A stretch of DNA of 64,000 nucleotides from positions 310,001 through 374,000 of the forward strand of contig NZ_CP018812.1 in assembly GCF_001922345.1 (NCBI RefSeq), read 5' to 3'. A program made the translations under genes and the position numbers. Under the pieces are notes generated by a model, which worked only from the letters and a program-made list of their open reading frames with translations, searched no databases and was not told the DNA's origin. This document shows positions 62,826-64,000 of the stretch, piece after piece. The first letter of the stretch is position 1, and each line of letters opens with the position of its first letter. This DNA comes from Paraburkholderia sp. SOS3 (GTDB taxonomy: Bacteria > Pseudomonadota > Gammaproteobacteria > Burkholderiales > Burkholderiaceae).

Positions 62826-64000
62826 TTAGTTGGCTCCTGCGATAAGTGGCGATGCGGACGATGAAGGTGAAAACGCTGCGTCGTCGTCGGTCGTTACCGC
62901 GACGCGCGCAGAAAGTGCGGGTAGTACCTTGCAGTCGTCGCGGCGCCACGTCACGGCCGCGGTATGACCGAGCGCAGGCAGATCGTGGTGCTGCGTATTC
63001 GGCACCTTCACGATCACGCTCTCGCCATGAGCCAGTTTCAGATGCACGCGATGGTGGTCGCCGCAATAGACGAGTTCTTGCACCAGTGCATGGACGACGT
63101 TGAATTCTTCGTTTTCGCTGCGCGCGGCGCCGCCCGGCGCCGCGTCTGCTGCCGCGGCAATGTGGGCGCGTTCGGGCCGCAGCGCGAGCATCGCTTCGCC
63201 ACCATCGCGCAGGCCAGCGCCCGCGCGGCCGCTGATCGGCGTGCCGTCGGCGAGGCGCAGCGTGGCCCACTCGCCGCTATTCGTCACGACGCGGCCGGTG
63301 AGGCCATTGTTTTCACCGACGAAGTTCGCAACGAATGCATTCGCGGCGTTTTCATAGAGTTCGGTCGGCGTCGCCGCCTGCTGGATGCGTCCATCGGAAA
63401 AAACCGCGACGCGATCCGACATCGTCAGCGCTTCGTTCTGGTCATGTGTGACGTAGACAATCGTCAAAGACAGTTCACGATGCAGCCGCATGATTTCGTA
63501 TTGCATGCTTTCGCGCAGACGCTTGTCGAGCGCGCCGAGCGGCTCATCCATCAGCACCACGCTCGGCTCGAACACCAGCGCGCGCGCAAGCGCGACTCGC
63601 TGCTGCTGGCCGCCCGACAATTGCGCAGGACGCCTGCCCGCAAGATGCGGCAGTTCGACCATCTCGAGCGCCCGCGCCACGCGCGCCTTCTGTTCGCTGC
63701 GGCCGATCCTGCGCACCGATAGCGGAAACGCGACGTTTTCAGCGATCGTCATATGCGGGAACAGCGCGTAGTTCTGAAACACCATGCCGATATCGCGCTG
63801 ATGCGCCGGCTTGTCGTCGAGCCGTTTGCCGTTCAGGCGAATCTCGCCGCGCGTCGGCGATTCGAAGCCCGCAAGCATCATCAGCGTCGTCGTCTTGCCC
63901 GAACCGGACGGGCCCAACAGCGACACGAATTCGCCGCGCGCAACGTCGAGATCGAGCCCTTCGACGACGCTGTGAACACCGTCGTAAGACTTGCTGACCC
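62826..64000 (-). CDS. ABC transporter ATP-binding protein, PotA-like (5' end outside the window)
   Basis: The frame runs off the right edge: VSKSYDG and ARGEFVSLLGPSGSGKTTT are read from the last 75 bases. Walker A GPSGSGKTT, Q-loop FQNYALFPHMT, signature LSGGQQQR, Walker B VVLMDEPLGALD and H-loop THD are intact. A TOBE-type domain follows, at about 270-390, in which DHHRVHLKL and NTQHHDLP occur. It powers the two permeases. The N-terminal 15-30 residues are likely missing. Confidence 0.9.
   Translation of the reverse strand, partial: VSKSYDGVHSVVEGLDLDVARGEFVSLLGPSGSGKTTTLMMLAGFESPTRGEIRLNGKRLDDKPAHQRDIGMVFQNYALFPHMTIAENVAFPLSVRRIGRSEQKARVARALEMVELPHLAGRRPAQLSGGQQQRVALARALVFEPSVVLMDEPLGALDKRLRESMQYEIMRLHRELSLTIVYVTHDQNEALTMSDRVAVFSDGRIQQAATPTELYENAANAFVANFVGENNGLTGRVVTNSGEWATLRLADGTPISGRAGAGLRDGGEAMLALRPERAHIAAAADAAPGGAARSENEEFNVVHALVQELVYCGDHHRVHLKLAHGESVIVKVPNTQHHDLPALGHTAAVTWRRDDCKVLPALSARVAVTTDDDAAFSPSSSASPLIAGAN

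Noticed and set aside
61310..62845. 511-residue antisense ORF over the transporter genes
   Set aside because: Arg/His-rich shadow in high-GC DNA; the opposite strand carries clear PotB and PotD proteins.
1..64000. CRISPR arrays, rRNA, tRNA or complete insertion sequences
   Set aside because: No regularly spaced repeats, no tRNA-like cloverleaf sequences and no transposase were seen by eye; short or degenerate RNA genes could be missed.

Overview
The window looks like a chromosomal segment of a Burkholderiaceae bacterium of the Paraburkholderia/Caballeronia/Burkholderia type. The evidence is high GC, dense genes, and lineage-typical families: DUF4148 and DUF2970 proteins, an IrlRS-type metal two-component system, a WaaZ-like LPS core gene, a Lys/Ala-rich histone-like protein and a PotABCD-type transporter. 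No rRNA, tRNA, CRISPR array or intact insertion sequence was seen.

Layout. 1-2950 is accessory DNA: a tightly overlapping hcp / DUF3592 / unknown trio, then a prophage scar in which an HNH gene is fused to a frameshifted ABC-ATPase/acetyltransferase fragment, with a second HNH remnant beside it. 2950-7150 holds a RidA protein, a Tat-exported aldo/keto reductase, a sulfotransferase-like protein, a zinc alcohol dehydrogenase and two tiny ORFs. 7670-11980 is a hybrid histidine kinase overlapping a sigma-54-type response regulator. 12310-14410 pairs a methanethiol oxidase/SBP56 gene with a membrane protein. 14520-16700 is an LPS pair (glycosyltransferase and WaaZ-like). 16960 is the histone-like protein. 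17570-22750 is an unusual chemosensory cassette: CheY, degenerate receiver plus CheX, second CheX-like, single-TM receptor hairpin, and a membrane CheA-like kinase, with no CheW, CheR or CheB. 23100-27080 holds a ZntB/CorA transporter, a phospholipase-D-like protein, MgtC and a small unknown protein. 27250-35420 is a CzcCBA-type heavy-metal efflux operon with its own IrlRS-like regulators and a CusR-like palindrome upstream. 36365-41112 is a GlxA-type regulator divergent from an MFS / methyltransferase / cupin / quinone-oxidoreductase operon. 41213-48196 is a LacI-regulated CUT1 sugar transporter with a GH3 glycosidase. After a second RidA gene come an EmrAB-TolC-like tripartite pump (48813-53082), a monooxygenase divergent from a LysR regulator, a Mug glycosylase, a second GlxA-type regulator, an acetolactate-synthase-like enzyme with an ArsR-type regulator, and a spermidine/putrescine-type ABC operon that runs off the right edge.

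Genes that appear to work together: the metal operon with its regulators and palindrome; the LacI repressor with repeated CGTTA/TAACG half sites before the sugar operon; and the chemosensory cassette, whose two CheX-like proteins both end in GELxLF. That cassette is the best candidate for an undescribed system. All functional calls come from reading the translated sequence and its motifs; no database search was run.
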